A stretch of DNA of 46,542 nucleotides from Streptomyces mesophilus. Lineage in GTDB: Bacteria > Actinomycetota > Actinomycetes > Streptomycetales > Streptomycetaceae. Below are positions 1 through 11,244 of this stretch, in pieces (position 1 is the first letter of the stretch; every line of letters starts with the position of its first letter). The stretch is from positions 1 through 46,542 of the forward strand of contig NZ_JAAKZW010000033.1 in NCBI RefSeq assembly GCF_011044995.1, given 5' to 3'. The notes under the pieces are model-generated. The model worked only from the letters and a program-made list of their open reading frames with translations. It was not told the DNA's origin and ran no database searches. The position numbers and the translations under genes are program-made.

Positions 1-67
1 GGGGCGGGGCAGGGGGCGCCGCACCGCAGGTCTTCATCGATTCACCCTTCCGCTCGTGACGGGCCCA

Positions 68-1756
<1,689 letters not shown>

Positions 1757-1869
1757 TCACCCGAAACTTTTCGGACCACCATGCCGAGAGGGCCTCGCGT
1801 CGAGCTCGCGACAGCGTCGGTCAAGTCCCTTCGGCGAGGCGCTAATTGTGGACAGATCAGCGGCAGGCC

Positions 1870-1898
1870 TTGACCGGGAGTCCCTGCATTCCTAGCTT
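1870..1898 (+). promoter_or_regulatory. Candidate promoter of the GH62 gene
   Basis: TTGACC at 1870-1875 and TAGCTT at 1893-1898 are separated by 17 bp, a good match to a vegetative (HrdB-type) promoter. The expected transcription start is near 1905, which leaves a leader of about 280 nt. The palindrome at 1914-1930 then lies just after the start point, a position suited to repression. Confidence 0.5.
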
Positions 1899-1913
1899 GT
1901 GGCGTCGAAAGGA

Positions 1914-1930
1914 TCCGAGAAACTCTCGGA
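1914..1930. promoter_or_regulatory. Operator-like 17-bp inverted repeat (tccgaga-aac-tctcgga)
   Basis: It has perfect 7-bp arms with a 3-nt spacer, about 10-25 bp downstream of the predicted GH62 transcription start. Its position suggests a repressor roadblock. The binding protein is unknown. Confidence 0.5.
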
Positions 1931-2184
1931 AAACTATCGCGACCGAAGCGACGTTCCCGTTCCGGAGATCCACACGACCAAGACCTCCGGGGCACCTGCA
2001 GTGCCCGTCGGCGTGCAGACACTCCGGCGGTAGCGGCCACAACTGGCCGCCGGCCGGGCGACCGAGGCCGGAGACCTCTCACCTCGACCAAAGGCGAGAC
2101 GCTCCGGCGAGAGCGCCCCATAGGCACCCACTTGTTTGCATCCGCGACCCACCTCTGCCCCCTCTCGGAAAAGGAGGCCGCCCG

Positions 2185-3651
2185 ATGCGGTTCCGCCTTG
2201 CGTCCCCAGTCCGCCTGAGACGCCTGCTCGCCGCCCTCGCGCCCTTACTGCTCGTGGCCGGCTTCCTCGGCGCCCAGCCCGCCGCCGCGGCCACCGTCGA
2301 CCCCAACGCCTCGTACGTGCTGGTCAATCGCGCCAGCGGCAAGGCCCTCGACGTGTACAACCTGGCGACGAACGACGGCGCCCGGATCACCCAGTGGACC
2401 AGGAACGACCAGAACCAGCAGCAGTGGCAGTTCGTCGACTCCGGGGGCGGGTACTACCGCATCAAGTCCCGCCACTCCGGCAAGGTGCTCGACGTGGCGG
2501 GCGCCTCCACCGCCAACGGCGCGGCGATCCAGCAGTGGACCGACCACAACGGGACCAACCAGCAGTTCCGCCTGGCCGACAGCTCGGACGGCTACGTACG
2601 GCTCATCGCGCGCCACAGCAACAAGGCCCTCGAAGTACAAGGCGCTTCCACCGCCGACAACGCCAACATCGTCCAGTACGACGACTGGGGTGGCACCAAC
2701 CAGCAGTGGCAGTTCGTCAAGGTGGGCGCCACCAACCCCGGCCCGTGCGAACTTCCCTCCACGTACCGCTGGAGCTCGACGGGCGCGCTTGCACAGCCCA
2801 AGCCGGGGTGGGTCTCGCTCAAGGACTTCACCGTCGTCCCGTACAACGGGAAGCAACTCGTCTATGCGACGACGCACGACACGGGCACGAGCTGGGGGTC
2901 GATGAATTTCAGCCTCTTCACCAACTGGTCGGAGATGGCCTCCGCCGGCCAGAACGCGATGTCGGCGTCCACCGTCGCGCCCACGCTCTTCTACTTCGCG
3001 CCGAAGAACATCTGGGTGCTCACCTACCAGTGGGGTGCGACCGCCTTCTCCTACCGGACGTCGAGCGACCCCACCAACCCCAACGGCTGGTCGGCACCGA
3101 AGGAGCTCTTCTCCGGAAGTATCAGCGGCTCCGGAACAGGACCCATCGACCAGACCATCATCGGTGACGGCACGAACATGTACCTGTTCTTCGCCGGTGA
3201 CAACGGCAAGATCTACCGGGCCAGCATGCCGATCGGGAACTTCCCGGGCAGTTTCGGCTCGAGCTACACCACGATCATGAGCGATACGACCAACAACCTG
3301 TTCGAAGCCCCGCAGGTCTACAAGCTCCAGGGCCAGAACCGGTACCTCATGATCGTCGAAGCGATCGGCGCGCAGGGCCGCTACTTCCGCTCGTTCACGG
3401 CCACCAGCCTGAGCGGATCATGGACACCCCAGGCCGCGACCGAGGGCAACCCCTTCGCCGGCAAGGCCAACAGCGGCGCCACCTGGACCAACGACATCAG
3501 CCACGGCGAACTGCTCCGCACCAGCCCGGACCAGACCATGACCGTCGATCCCTGCAATCTGCAGTTGCTCTACCAGGGACGCAGCCCCAGCAGCGGCGGC
3601 GACTACGGGCTCCTCCCCTACCGTCCTGGGCTGCTGACACAGCAGCGCTGA
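2185..3651 (+). CDS. Secreted alpha-L-arabinofuranosidase, GH62 with N-terminal ricin-type CBM13
   Basis: It removes arabinose side chains from arabinoxylan and so complements the neighbouring xylanase. The ATG at 2185 is preceded by AAGGAGG (2171-2177). The reading frame stays open upstream, but that part has no coding character. The product is 488 aa. Residues 1-36 are a signal peptide ending in Ala-rich sequence, and residues 43-180 are a beta-trefoil lectin domain with three repeats (NQQQWQF, NQQFRL, NQQWQF). Residues 188-485 are a five-bladed GH62 domain. By family comparison the likely catalytic residues are Asp214 (SLKDF), Asp322 (PIDQTI) and Glu374 (FEAPQVY). Lectin-first order is common in Streptomyces GH62 enzymes. 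Confidence 0.95.
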   Translation: MRFRLASPVRLRRLLAALAPLLLVAGFLGAQPAAAATVDPNASYVLVNRASGKALDVYNLATNDGARITQWTRNDQNQQQWQFVDSGGGYYRIKSRHSGKVLDVAGASTANGAAIQQWTDHNGTNQQFRLADSSDGYVRLIARHSNKALEVQGASTADNANIVQYDDWGGTNQQWQFVKVGATNPGPCELPSTYRWSSTGALAQPKPGWVSLKDFTVVPYNGKQLVYATTHDTGTSWGSMNFSLFTNWSEMASAGQNAMSASTVAPTLFYFAPKNIWVLTYQWGATAFSYRTSSDPTNPNGWSAPKELFSGSISGSGTGPIDQTIIGDGTNMYLFFAGDNGKIYRASMPIGNFPGSFGSSYTTIMSDTTNNLFEAPQVYKLQGQNRYLMIVEAIGAQGRYFRSFTATSLSGSWTPQAATEGNPFAGKANSGATWTNDISHGELLRTSPDQTMTVDPCNLQLLYQGRSPSSGGDYGLLPYRPGLLTQQR

Positions 3652-3690
3652 CGGCCTGACACAGCCCCTGCTCCCATACGGGGCCGGACG

Positions 3691-3720
3691 TGGAGGGCTC
3701 GGCGGAAGCCGAGCCCTCCA
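3691..3720 (+). terminator. Strong hairpin terminator after the GH62 gene
   Basis: It has 13-bp perfect arms (tggagggctcggc and its complement) around a GGAA tetraloop, 39 nt after the stop codon. There is no U-tract, as is usual in Streptomyces. Confidence 0.8.
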
Positions 3721-3795
3721 CACCGTCACGCGGTGGTCGCCCCATGAGCACCTTCGGGCGGGAAGATCCCGGCGACCCCGACGGTTAGTAGAAAC

Positions 3796-4914
3796 GTGAA
3801 CGACATCGGGGTACGAGAAGCGCGGCAGGTCGAGGTCGTGGTCATCGGCGCCGGGCAGGCCGGGCTGTCCGCCGCGTATCACCTGCGGCGCGTCGGCTAT
3901 GAGCCCGACCGCGACTTCGTGGTGCTCGACCACGCTCCCCGCCCCGGCGGCGCCTGGCAGTTCCGCTGGCCGACGCTGACGTACGGGCGCGTGCACGGCA
4001 TGCACGCCCTGCCGGGCATGGAGCTGACCGGCGCCGACGACTCGCGCCCCTCCTCCGAGGTGATCGGCGAGTACTTCACCGCGTACGAGGAGAAATTCGA
4101 CCTGCGCGTGCACCGCCCCGTGGATGTCACGGCCGTGCGCGAGGGCGAGGACGGGCGGCTGCTCGTCGAGACCTCCGAAGGCACCTACGCCACCCGTGCG
4201 CTGATCAACGCGACGGGCACCTGGGACCGGCCGTTCTGGCCGCGCTATCCGGGCCAGGAGACCTTCCGCGGACGGCAGTTGCACACCGCGCAGTACCCCG
4301 GGCCGCAGGAGTTCGCCGGACAGCGGGTGGTGGTCGTGGGCGGCGGGGCCTCGGGCACCCAGCACCTCCTGGAGATCGCGCCGTTCGCAGCGTCCACCAC
4401 CTGGGTCACCCGGCGCGAACCGGTGTTCCGCGAGGGCCCGTTCGGCGAGGAGGAGGGCCGCGCGGCCGTGGCGCTCGTCGAGGACCGGGTGCGCCAGGGG
4501 TTGCCGCCGCGCAGTGTCGTCTCGGTGACGGGACTGCCGCTGAACGACGCGATCCGTCAGGGCATCGCGGACGGCGTGCTCGAGAGGCAGCCGATGTTCG
4601 ACCGGATCACCCCGGACGGCATCGCCTGGGCCGACGGCCGGGAGATCCAGGCCGATGTGATCCTGTGGGCCACCGGTTTCCGCCCGGTCGTCGACCACCT
4701 CGCACCGCTGCGGCTGCGCGAGACGGGCGGCGGGATACGGCTCGAAGGAACGCGCGCGGTACGCGATCCCCGTATCCACATGGTCGGTTACGGGCCTTCG
4801 GCCAGCACCATCGGCGCCAACCGGGCGGGACGCGCGGCGGTGGCGGAGATCCGCCGGCTACTCGCGCGGCAGCCGGCGCCGGTGTCCCGGCCGGTTGTGG
4901 CGACGGTCAACTGA
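3796..4914 (+). CDS. FAD-dependent monooxygenase/oxidoreductase (flavin-containing monooxygenase-like)
   Basis: This is a 372-aa two-dinucleotide-fold flavoenzyme. The FAD Rossmann motif GAGQAGLSAAYHL lies near residues 18-30, and a second NAD(P)H fold (VVVVGGGASGTQHL) near residues 177-190. The motif ILWATGFRPVVDHL near residue 290 resembles the ATG motif of flavin monooxygenases. The substrate cannot be read from the sequence. The start is a GTG with a poor ribosome site. Its last 8 bp overlap the end of the convergent MltG-like gene. Pyridine nucleotide-disulfide reductase is excluded because no redox CxxxxC motif is visible. It could act on a sulfur, nitrogen or ketone substrate. Confidence 0.85.
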   Translation: MNDIGVREARQVEVVVIGAGQAGLSAAYHLRRVGYEPDRDFVVLDHAPRPGGAWQFRWPTLTYGRVHGMHALPGMELTGADDSRPSSEVIGEYFTAYEEKFDLRVHRPVDVTAVREGEDGRLLVETSEGTYATRALINATGTWDRPFWPRYPGQETFRGRQLHTAQYPGPQEFAGQRVVVVGGGASGTQHLLEIAPFAASTTWVTRREPVFREGPFGEEEGRAAVALVEDRVRQGLPPRSVVSVTGLPLNDAIRQGIADGVLERQPMFDRITPDGIAWADGREIQADVILWATGFRPVVDHLAPLRLRETGGGIRLEGTRAVRDPRIHMVGYGPSASTIGANRAGRAAVAEIRRLLARQPAPVSRPVVATVN

Positions 4915-5773
4915 CGCTTGCCGAGCCGTTCTTCGCCTGCGTCTGCTGCTCCGCCTGCCGCGCCGCGTTGAACTCCTCGACGTTGCGCTGGTGTTCGGCG
5001 TAGTCCGCCGTGAAACGGGTGTCCCCCGGCTTGACGGTGACGAAGTAGAGCCAGTCGCCCTGCGGCGGGTTCAGTGCCGCCGCGAGGGCGTCGTCGCCCG
5101 GGTTGGCGATGGGCGTGGGCGGCAGACCGGTGCGGGCGTACGTGTTGTACGGGCTGGAGATCCGGGTGTCGGTCATGGAGGTGTCCACGGTGGAGCGGTT
5201 CAGCGCGTAGTTGATGGTCGAGTCCATCTGGAGCGGCATACCGAGGTTCATGCGGTTGTAGACGACCCGGGCCACCCTGCCCATGTCCTGCTTCGTCTCC
5301 GCCTCCGCCTGCGCGATGCTCGCGATCGTCACCGCCTGATAGACGGAGACCGCCTGGCCTTCCGCCGCGCCCTTCACCTTCGGCCCGCCGAATCGGCGGT
5401 TCGCGGTGTCGACCATGTACGCGAGGAGGGACGCCGGGGTCGCGTCCTCGCCGATCGGATACGTGGCGGGGAACAGATAGCCCTCGGGGTGGCCGGCCGC
5501 CTCCCCCGGCAGTTTCAGACCGATGGTGTGCGCGGACTTCTTCGTCGTTCCGGGGGCCGCTTCGAGTGCCTTGTCGATCGCCTCGTACACCTGCGAGGTG
5601 CGCCAGCCTTCGGGCACGAGCAGGGTCTTGGCCTGCGGCTGCGTCTCCTGCCGGTCGAGCAGTACGGGAACGCCGGCCGCGGCGCCGGCGAGCAGGGCGC
5701 CGGTCATGGCGAGGGCGACCTTGCCTCTGCGGGTGAGGCGGATCCTGCCCTGGGGGGCACTGTCGTTGCGCAT
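4907..5773 (-). CDS. Short MltG-like endolytic murein transglycosylase
   Basis: MltG-type enzymes cut nascent peptidoglycan at the outer membrane face and set glycan strand length. The 288-aa product has a short cytosolic N-terminus, one membrane segment (about residues 15-38) and a YceG-like domain. Recognisable blocks are the catalytic-region helix ASIAQAEAE, VYNRMNLGMPLQMDST, and the loop SPYNTY followed by GLPPTPIANPG. It is shorter than the usual streptomycete MltG, which carries a long N-terminal extension, so it may be a paralogue rather than the main enzyme (inference). The start is uncertain: ATG at 5773 is chosen because the residues before it look non-coding. It follows the ABC exporter gene by 92 nt on the same strand. 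Confidence 0.85.
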   Translation of the reverse strand: MRNDSAPQGRIRLTRRGKVALAMTGALLAGAAAGVPVLLDRQETQPQAKTLLVPEGWRTSQVYEAIDKALEAAPGTTKKSAHTIGLKLPGEAAGHPEGYLFPATYPIGEDATPASLLAYMVDTANRRFGGPKVKGAAEGQAVSVYQAVTIASIAQAEAETKQDMGRVARVVYNRMNLGMPLQMDSTINYALNRSTVDTSMTDTRISSPYNTYARTGLPPTPIANPGDDALAAALNPPQGDWLYFVTVKPGDTRFTADYAEHQRNVEEFNAARQAEQQTQAKNGSASVS

Positions 5774-5865
5774 GCGGGCACGGTAACCCGCACAAAGCGA
5801 TAAATCGGACATTCGGCGTGGTCGTGTACCCACTCCGGCTCAGGACCTGATCCACAAGGCAGGCC

Positions 5866-7725
5866 CTACGCCACGGGCTCCAGCCGCTTCCCGTTCACCG
5901 GCTGCTGCGCGGCCGCTCCCGCGTCGGGCTGCAGCGCGTCGCGGCGGACCAGTGCCGCGTACCGCCCGTCCTGCTCCAGGAGCGCGGTATGCGTGCCGCG
6001 TTCGGCGACGCGGCCGGCATCGAGGACGACGATCTCGTCGGCGGCACGGACGGTGGAGAGACGGTGGGCGATGGTGATCGTGGTGCGGTTCGCGGACAGG
6101 GCGTCGATCGCTTCCTGGACCGCGTGCTCGGTCCGGGTGTCGAGCGCGCTGGTGGCCTCGTCGAGGATCAGGACCGGCGGGTCGCGCAGGATCGTACGGG
6201 CGATGGCCAGGCGCTGCTTCTCGCCGCCGGAGAACCGGTGGCCGCGCTCGCCGACCACGGTCTCGTAGCCGTCCGGCAGCGACGCGATGTGGTCGTGGAT
6301 CTGAGCCGCCTTGGCCGCCTCGTGGAGCTCCTCGTCCGTCGCGTCCGGCTTGGCGAAGCGGAGGTTGTCGGCGACGGAGGCATGGAAGAGGTACGTCTCC
6401 TGGGAGACGACGCCGACCGTGTCCGCGAGGGTGTCGAAGTCGAGGTCGCGTACATCCACTCCGTCGATGGTGACGCGGCCGCCGGTCACGTCGTACAGAC
6501 GCGGTACGAGAGAACTGAGCGTCGACTTGCCGGAGCCGGTCGGGCCGACCACCGCGAGACTGCGGCCCGCGGGGACGGTGACGTCGATGGCGTCGAGGAT
6601 GGGCGCGCTCTCGTCGTCGTAGCGGAACTCGACGTTCTCGAACCGGACTTCACCCTTGACCTTCTCCAGACGCACCGGGTTCTCGGGCTCCTGGATGTCG
6701 ATGGGCAGGTCCAGGTACTCGAAGATGCGCTGGAACAGGGCGAGCGAGGTCTGGATCTGGACGCCGGTCGACAGCAGGCTCACGGTGGGGCGGAACAGGC
6801 CCTGCTGCAGCGAGACGAAGGCGACGAGGGTGCCGAGCGTGACCGCGGGGCCGCCCATGTGCTGGGCGAGGCCCGCCGCCCAGTAGAGGAGCGCGGGCAG
6901 CGCCGCCATGACGATGCCGATGGTCGACATCCGCCAGCGCCCGGCCATGCTGGACCTCACCTCGAGGTCGATCAGGCGCTCGGACTCGTCCGCGAAGGAC
7001 TTGGTCAGGGAGTCGGAGCGGCCCATGGTGCGGCCGAGCAGGATGCCGCTGACCGAGAGGGACTCGGTGACGGTGGCGGCCATCACGGCCATCTGCTGCT
7101 GGCGCTTGGTGGTGATCTTCTTGCGTTCGTTACCGACCTTGCGGCTGATCATCACGAAGACGGGCAGCAGGACCAGCGAGACGAGGGTGAGGCGCCAGTC
7201 GAGCGCGAGCATCGCGACGACGGTGGCGATCACGCTCGTGAAGTTCTGTATCAGCGAGGTCGCGGTGGAGGTGACGGTGGCCTGCATGCCGCCGATGTCG
7301 TTGGCGATCCGCGACTGCACCTCTCCGGTGCGGGTGCGCGTGAAGAAGGCCAGGGACATCTGCTGGAGACGTCCGTACACCGCGGTGCGCAGGTCGTGCA
7401 TGACGCGCTGGCCGACCGTGGTGGAGATCAGGGTCTGCAGGACACCGAAGACGCCGCCGACGACGGCGGCGAGGATCATGCCGAGGGCGAGCAGGCTGAG
7501 CAGCCCGGTGCGGCCGTCGGGGATCGCGGTGTCGAGGATTTCCTTGAGCAGGAACGGGGTGGCCACGGAGACCAGGGACGAGGCGGCTACAAGCAGGGCG
7601 ACGACTGCGAGCCGGCCACGGTAGGGACGGAAGAGCCGGGCGATACGGCGCAGCTCACGCGGCTTCTCCGGATCGCGGGGCGGGGCGGACCAGGTGCTTT
7701 CGAGGTCGGTGTGGGCGGGCTTCAT
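5866..7725 (-). CDS. ABC exporter half-transporter (MsbA/LmrA-type, membrane domain fused to ATPase)
   Basis: The 619-aa protein has six predicted membrane helices (about residues 35-330) followed by an ATPase domain. Walker A is GPTGSGKST, the signature is FSGGEKQRLA, Walker B is VLILDEATSALD, and the H-loop is AHRLSTV. All catalytic motifs are intact, so a homodimer is expected. Drugs or lipids are the usual substrates of this family. The start is supported by AGGAGG just upstream. It diverges from a MarR regulator across a 94-bp gap containing a 9-bp-arm palindrome that overlaps its promoter, so control by that MarR protein is likely. Confidence 0.95.
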   Translation of the reverse strand: MKPAHTDLESTWSAPPRDPEKPRELRRIARLFRPYRGRLAVVALLVAASSLVSVATPFLLKEILDTAIPDGRTGLLSLLALGMILAAVVGGVFGVLQTLISTTVGQRVMHDLRTAVYGRLQQMSLAFFTRTRTGEVQSRIANDIGGMQATVTSTATSLIQNFTSVIATVVAMLALDWRLTLVSLVLLPVFVMISRKVGNERKKITTKRQQQMAVMAATVTESLSVSGILLGRTMGRSDSLTKSFADESERLIDLEVRSSMAGRWRMSTIGIVMAALPALLYWAAGLAQHMGGPAVTLGTLVAFVSLQQGLFRPTVSLLSTGVQIQTSLALFQRIFEYLDLPIDIQEPENPVRLEKVKGEVRFENVEFRYDDESAPILDAIDVTVPAGRSLAVVGPTGSGKSTLSSLVPRLYDVTGGRVTIDGVDVRDLDFDTLADTVGVVSQETYLFHASVADNLRFAKPDATDEELHEAAKAAQIHDHIASLPDGYETVVGERGHRFSGGEKQRLAIARTILRDPPVLILDEATSALDTRTEHAVQEAIDALSANRTTITIAHRLSTVRAADEIVVLDAGRVAERGTHTALLEQDGRYAALVRRDALQPDAGAAAQQPVNGKRLEPVA

Positions 7726-7762
7726 GTGCCTCCTAAGGCGGGGGTATATACATCACCCGAAG

Positions 7763-7797
7763 AGCATAGCTCATTGTTACCTATACTCACAATGAGC
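7763..7797. promoter_or_regulatory. Divergent promoter with embedded MarR operator-like palindrome
   Basis: Arms gctcattgt (7769-7777) and acaatgagc (7789-7797) form a perfect 9-bp inverted repeat with an 11-nt spacer. On the minus strand, TTGTGA (7792-7787) and TATGCT (7768-7763), 18 bp apart, fit a promoter for the exporter. On the plus strand, TATACT (7783-7788) fits a -10 box for marR. One bound dimer would cover both promoters, the usual autoregulated MarR-exporter arrangement. Confidence 0.75.
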
Positions 7798-7819
7798 GGA
7801 GTCCTGATACGCTCGCCCC

Positions 7820-8290
7820 ATGACCCAGGGCACCGACCAGGCCACGGACCGCGATGGCCTCCTCGCCGAGCAGCTGCTCCGCCTCACGCGCCGGATGCAC
7901 CGCGTCAACAAGCGCCTCCTCGAGGAGTCCGGGCTCGGGATCACCCCGGCCCAGTCCCGCCTCCTGCGCGTCCTGTCCCATCACCTCGCGCACCACGACG
8001 AGCCGCCGCGGATGGCCGACCTGGCGGCCCGTATGGAGATCGTGCCGCGGGCGATCACCACGCTCGTCGACGGCCTGGAGGCGGGCGGCTGCGTCCGGCG
8101 CGCGCCCGATCCGGCGAACCGCCGGGTGATCCGCATCGAGCTGACCGACACCGGCCGCGAGGCGCTGCGGACGCTGCGCGACGCGCGCCGTTCGGCCGCT
8201 CAGGACATCCTGGCTCCATTGACCGCCGAGCAGCGCGAGGTGTTCGGCAGTCTTCTCTCCGCCCTGGTGGACGAACCCGGGCGGCACTGA
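7820..8290 (+). CDS. MarR-family transcriptional regulator
   Basis: This is a 156-aa winged-helix repressor. Residues 45-115 hold the DNA-binding part: a recognition region (PPRMADLAARMEIVPRAITT) and a wing with the typical RRAPDPANRRVIRIELTD sequence. MarR proteins bind as dimers to palindromes and release on binding small phenolic or drug-like ligands. It is transcribed away from the ABC exporter, and the dehydrogenase gene starts 20 nt downstream, so it may autoregulate a two-gene transcript. The start has no strong ribosome site. Confidence 0.93.
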   Translation: MTQGTDQATDRDGLLAEQLLRLTRRMHRVNKRLLEESGLGITPAQSRLLRVLSHHLAHHDEPPRMADLAARMEIVPRAITTLVDGLEAGGCVRRAPDPANRRVIRIELTDTGREALRTLRDARRSAAQDILAPLTAEQREVFGSLLSALVDEPGRH

Positions 8291-8310
8291 CCGACGCCGA
8301 GGAGAGCCCG

Positions 8311-11244
8311 ATGCCCTTGCTGGAGCCGAACCCCGACGCGCTGCGCCCGCGCCTTGACCGGGGCGAGCCCTCACCCGACCGGGTGCAGGACGGCCAGGCG
8401 AGCGGCACACCCGAACCGCTGCGCAGCGAGCTGATCGACCTGCTCGGGTCGGAAAAGGTGCTGTGGAACATCTCCGATCTCGTGCGTTACGCCTCGGACG
8501 CGAGCCCCTACCGGTTCGTGCCGCAGGTCGTGGTGGTCGCCGAGGACATCGACGATGTGTCGGCCGTGCTCTCGTACGCGCACGGCAAGGGCCGGCAGGT
8601 GGTCTTCCGTGCGGCCGGCACCTCGCTGAACGGGCAGGCGCAGGGCGAGGACATCCTGGTCGACGTGCGCAAGCACTGGGCCGGGATCGAGGTGCTCGGC
8701 GACGGCGAGCGGGCACGGATCCAGCCCGGCACCACCGTCGTACGCGCCAACGCCACGCTCGCGCGGCACGGACGGGTTCTCGGTCCGGACCCGGCGAGCG
8801 CCATCGCGTGCACGCTCGGCGGTGTCGTCGCCAACAACGCGTCCGGGATGACGGCCGGGACCACGCGCAACTCGTATCGCACCCTTGCCTCGCTGACCTT
8901 CGTGCTGCCGTCCGGGACGGTCGTGGACACCGGGGAGCCGGACGCCGACGAGCAGCTGGCGCATGCCGAACCGGCGCTGTGCGAGGGCCTGTTGGCCATC
9001 AAGCGGGAGATCGAGGCGGATCCGGCGCTCGTACGGCGCATTCGCGCCAAGTACGAGATCAAGAACACCAACGGCTACCGGCTCGACGCCTTCCTCGACG
9101 GTGCGACGCCGGTGGAGATCATGCGCGGCCTGATGGTCGGCTCGGAGGGCACCTTCGGGTTCATCTCCGAGGTCGTCTTCGACACGCTGCCGCTGGACCG
9201 GCGGGTGTCCGCGGCGCTGCTGTTCTTCCCGACGCTCAGGGACGCGGCCGCCGCGGTGGAGCGGTTCAACGAGGCGGGCGCGCTCGCCGTGGAGCTGATG
9301 GACGGCAATACGCTGCGGGCCTCGGTGAGCGTGCAGGGCGTGCCGCAGGACTGGGCGCAGTTGCCGAAGGAGACCACGGCGCTCCTGGTCGAGTTCCGGG
9401 CGCCGGACGAGGAGCGGCAGGCCGCGTACGAGAAGGCCGCGGCGCAGGTGATGACAGAGCTCGAACTGGTCGCGCCGGTCGCCTCGGTGACCAATGAGTT
9501 CACCCGGGACGCGGGGACCATCGCCGGCTACTGGAAGGCGCGCAAGGCCTTCGTCACGGCGGTCGGCGGCTCGCGTCCGTCCGGCACGACGCTGATCACC
9601 GAGGACTTCGCGGTACCGCCGGGCCAACTCGCCGACGCCTGCACCGCGTTGCTCGAGCTCCAGACGCGCCATGGCTTCGACGCGGCGGTCGCGGGACACG
9701 CGGCGCACGGCAATCTGCACTTCCTGCTCGCGTTCGACGCGGCGAAGCCTTCGGACGTGGAGCGGTACGCGGCGTTCATGGACGAGTTCTGCAAGCTGAC
9801 CGTCGAGCGCTTCGACGGCTCGCTCAAGGCGGAGCACGCCACGGGCCGCAACATCGCACCGTTCCTGGAGCTGGAGTGGGGCGAGAAGGCCACCGAGCTG
9901 ATGTGGCGGATCAAGCAGGTCATCGACCCGGACGGGGTACTCGCTCCGCGCATCGTGCTGGACCGCGACCCCAAGTCCCATCTGCGCGGCTTGAAGACGA
10001 TCCCCAAGGTCGAACTGATCGCGGACCCGTGCATCGAGTGCGGCTTCTGCGAACCGACCTGCCCCAGCCACGACTTGACCACCACACCGCGCCAACGGAT
10101 CGTGCTGCGCCGGGAGATGATGCGCCAGTCCCCCGGCTCGCCCGTCGAGGACGGCCTCGTCGAGGCGTACGGCTACGACGCCGTGGACACCTGCGCCGGG
10201 GACTCGACCTGCAAGCTTGCCTGCCCCGTCGGGATCGACACCGGCATGATGATGAAGTCGTTCCGGCACGCACGGCACACACCGCGCGAGGAGAGGATCG
10301 CGGCCCTCGCCGCCAAGAACTTCAAGGCCGTCGAGATCTCGGCGCGGCTCGCGGTGGGCGCCGCGGACAAGATCAGCGACAAGCTGCTCACCGCGGTGAC
10401 CCGCGTCGCGCGCAAGGCGGTACGCCCCGACCTCGTGCCCGAGTGGCTGCCGGAAGTCCCGGGCGCCGCCGCCCGCAAGCTGCCGGGCACCTCCCGTACG
10501 GGCGCGAGCGCCGTCTACTACCCGGCCTGTGTGAACCGGATCTTCGGCGGCCCCGAGGACCGCAAGGGGCCCTCGCTCGCCCAGTCCGTCGTCGCCGTCT
10601 CGGCCCGGGCCGGCAAGCCCGTGTGGATCCCCTCGGATGTGGCCGGAACCTGCTGTGCGACCATCTGGCACTCCAAGGGGTACGACGACGGCAACGCCGT
10701 GATGGCCAATCGCATCGTCGAGGCGGCCTGGGGCTGGACGGCGGGCGGAAGGCTGCCGCTGGTCGTCGACGCGTCCTCGTGCACGCTGGGCATCGCGCAC
10801 GAGGTGGTGCCGTATCTCACCGACGCCAACCGGCAGTTGCATGCGGAGCTGACCATCGTCGACTCGCTCGTATGGGCCGCCGATGAACTGCTCCCCCACC
10901 TCACCGTGCACCGCAAGGTCGACTCCGCGGTGGTCCATCCCACCTGCTCCATGCGGCACTTGGGCGACGACGCCCAGCTGAAGACCGTCGCCGAGGCCTG
11001 TGCGCACGAGGTCGTCGTCCCCGACGACGCGGGCTGCTGCGCCTTCGCCGGTGACCGCGGCATGCTGCACAAGGAGCTCACCGAGTCGGCCACCGCCCGC
11101 GAGGCGGCCATGGTCACCTCGCGCCACTTCGACGCGCATCTGTCGGCCAACCGCATGTGCGAGGTCGGCATGGATCACGCCACGGGTCGCTCGTACTACT
11201 CGGTACTGATGGAGCTGGAGCGGGCGACGCGGCCAACTGCCTGA
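8311..11244 (+). CDS. FAD/Fe-S D-2-hydroxyacid dehydrogenase (Dld-II / YdiJ type)
   Basis: A membrane-associated or cytosolic oxidase-like enzyme of 977 aa that oxidises a D-2-hydroxyacid (D-lactate or D-2-hydroxyglutarate) and passes electrons to a carrier. An FAD-binding PCMH domain (about 60-300, with FRAAGTSLNGQAQG) is followed by a FAD-oxidase C-terminal domain (to about 560, with GHAAHGNLHF). Next come two Fe-S cysteine clusters (CIECGFCEPTCPSH and CAGDSTCKLACPVG), then CCG-type cysteine repeats (GTCCATIW, PTCSMRH, AGCCAFAGDRG). The ATG at 8311 is preceded by GGAGAG, and the open frame upstream of it is antisense to the exporter. The exact substrate cannot be decided from sequence. Confidence 0.92.
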   Translation: MPLLEPNPDALRPRLDRGEPSPDRVQDGQASGTPEPLRSELIDLLGSEKVLWNISDLVRYASDASPYRFVPQVVVVAEDIDDVSAVLSYAHGKGRQVVFRAAGTSLNGQAQGEDILVDVRKHWAGIEVLGDGERARIQPGTTVVRANATLARHGRVLGPDPASAIACTLGGVVANNASGMTAGTTRNSYRTLASLTFVLPSGTVVDTGEPDADEQLAHAEPALCEGLLAIKREIEADPALVRRIRAKYEIKNTNGYRLDAFLDGATPVEIMRGLMVGSEGTFGFISEVVFDTLPLDRRVSAALLFFPTLRDAAAAVERFNEAGALAVELMDGNTLRASVSVQGVPQDWAQLPKETTALLVEFRAPDEERQAAYEKAAAQVMTELELVAPVASVTNEFTRDAGTIAGYWKARKAFVTAVGGSRPSGTTLITEDFAVPPGQLADACTALLELQTRHGFDAAVAGHAAHGNLHFLLAFDAAKPSDVERYAAFMDEFCKLTVERFDGSLKAEHATGRNIAPFLELEWGEKATELMWRIKQVIDPDGVLAPRIVLDRDPKSHLRGLKTIPKVELIADPCIECGFCEPTCPSHDLTTTPRQRIVLRREMMRQSPGSPVEDGLVEAYGYDAVDTCAGDSTCKLACPVGIDTGMMMKSFRHARHTPREERIAALAAKNFKAVEISARLAVGAADKISDKLLTAVTRVARKAVRPDLVPEWLPEVPGAAARKLPGTSRTGASAVYYPACVNRIFGGPEDRKGPSLAQSVVAVSARAGKPVWIPSDVAGTCCATIWHSKGYDDGNAVMANRIVEAAWGWTAGGRLPLVVDASSCTLGIAHEVVPYLTDANRQLHAELTIVDSLVWAADELLPHLTVHRKVDSAVVHPTCSMRHLGDDAQLKTVAEACAHEVVVPDDAGCCAFAGDRGMLHKELTESATAREAAMVTSRHFDAHLSANRMCEVGMDHATGRSYYSVLMELERATRPTA

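Noticed and set aside
5989..8310. A very long plus-strand open frame running into the dehydrogenase gene (total 1751 codons).
   Set aside because: It is antisense to the ABC exporter and out of frame with marR. The translation is Arg/Gly/Asp-rich shadow sequence, and the real gene starts at 8311 with a ribosome site.
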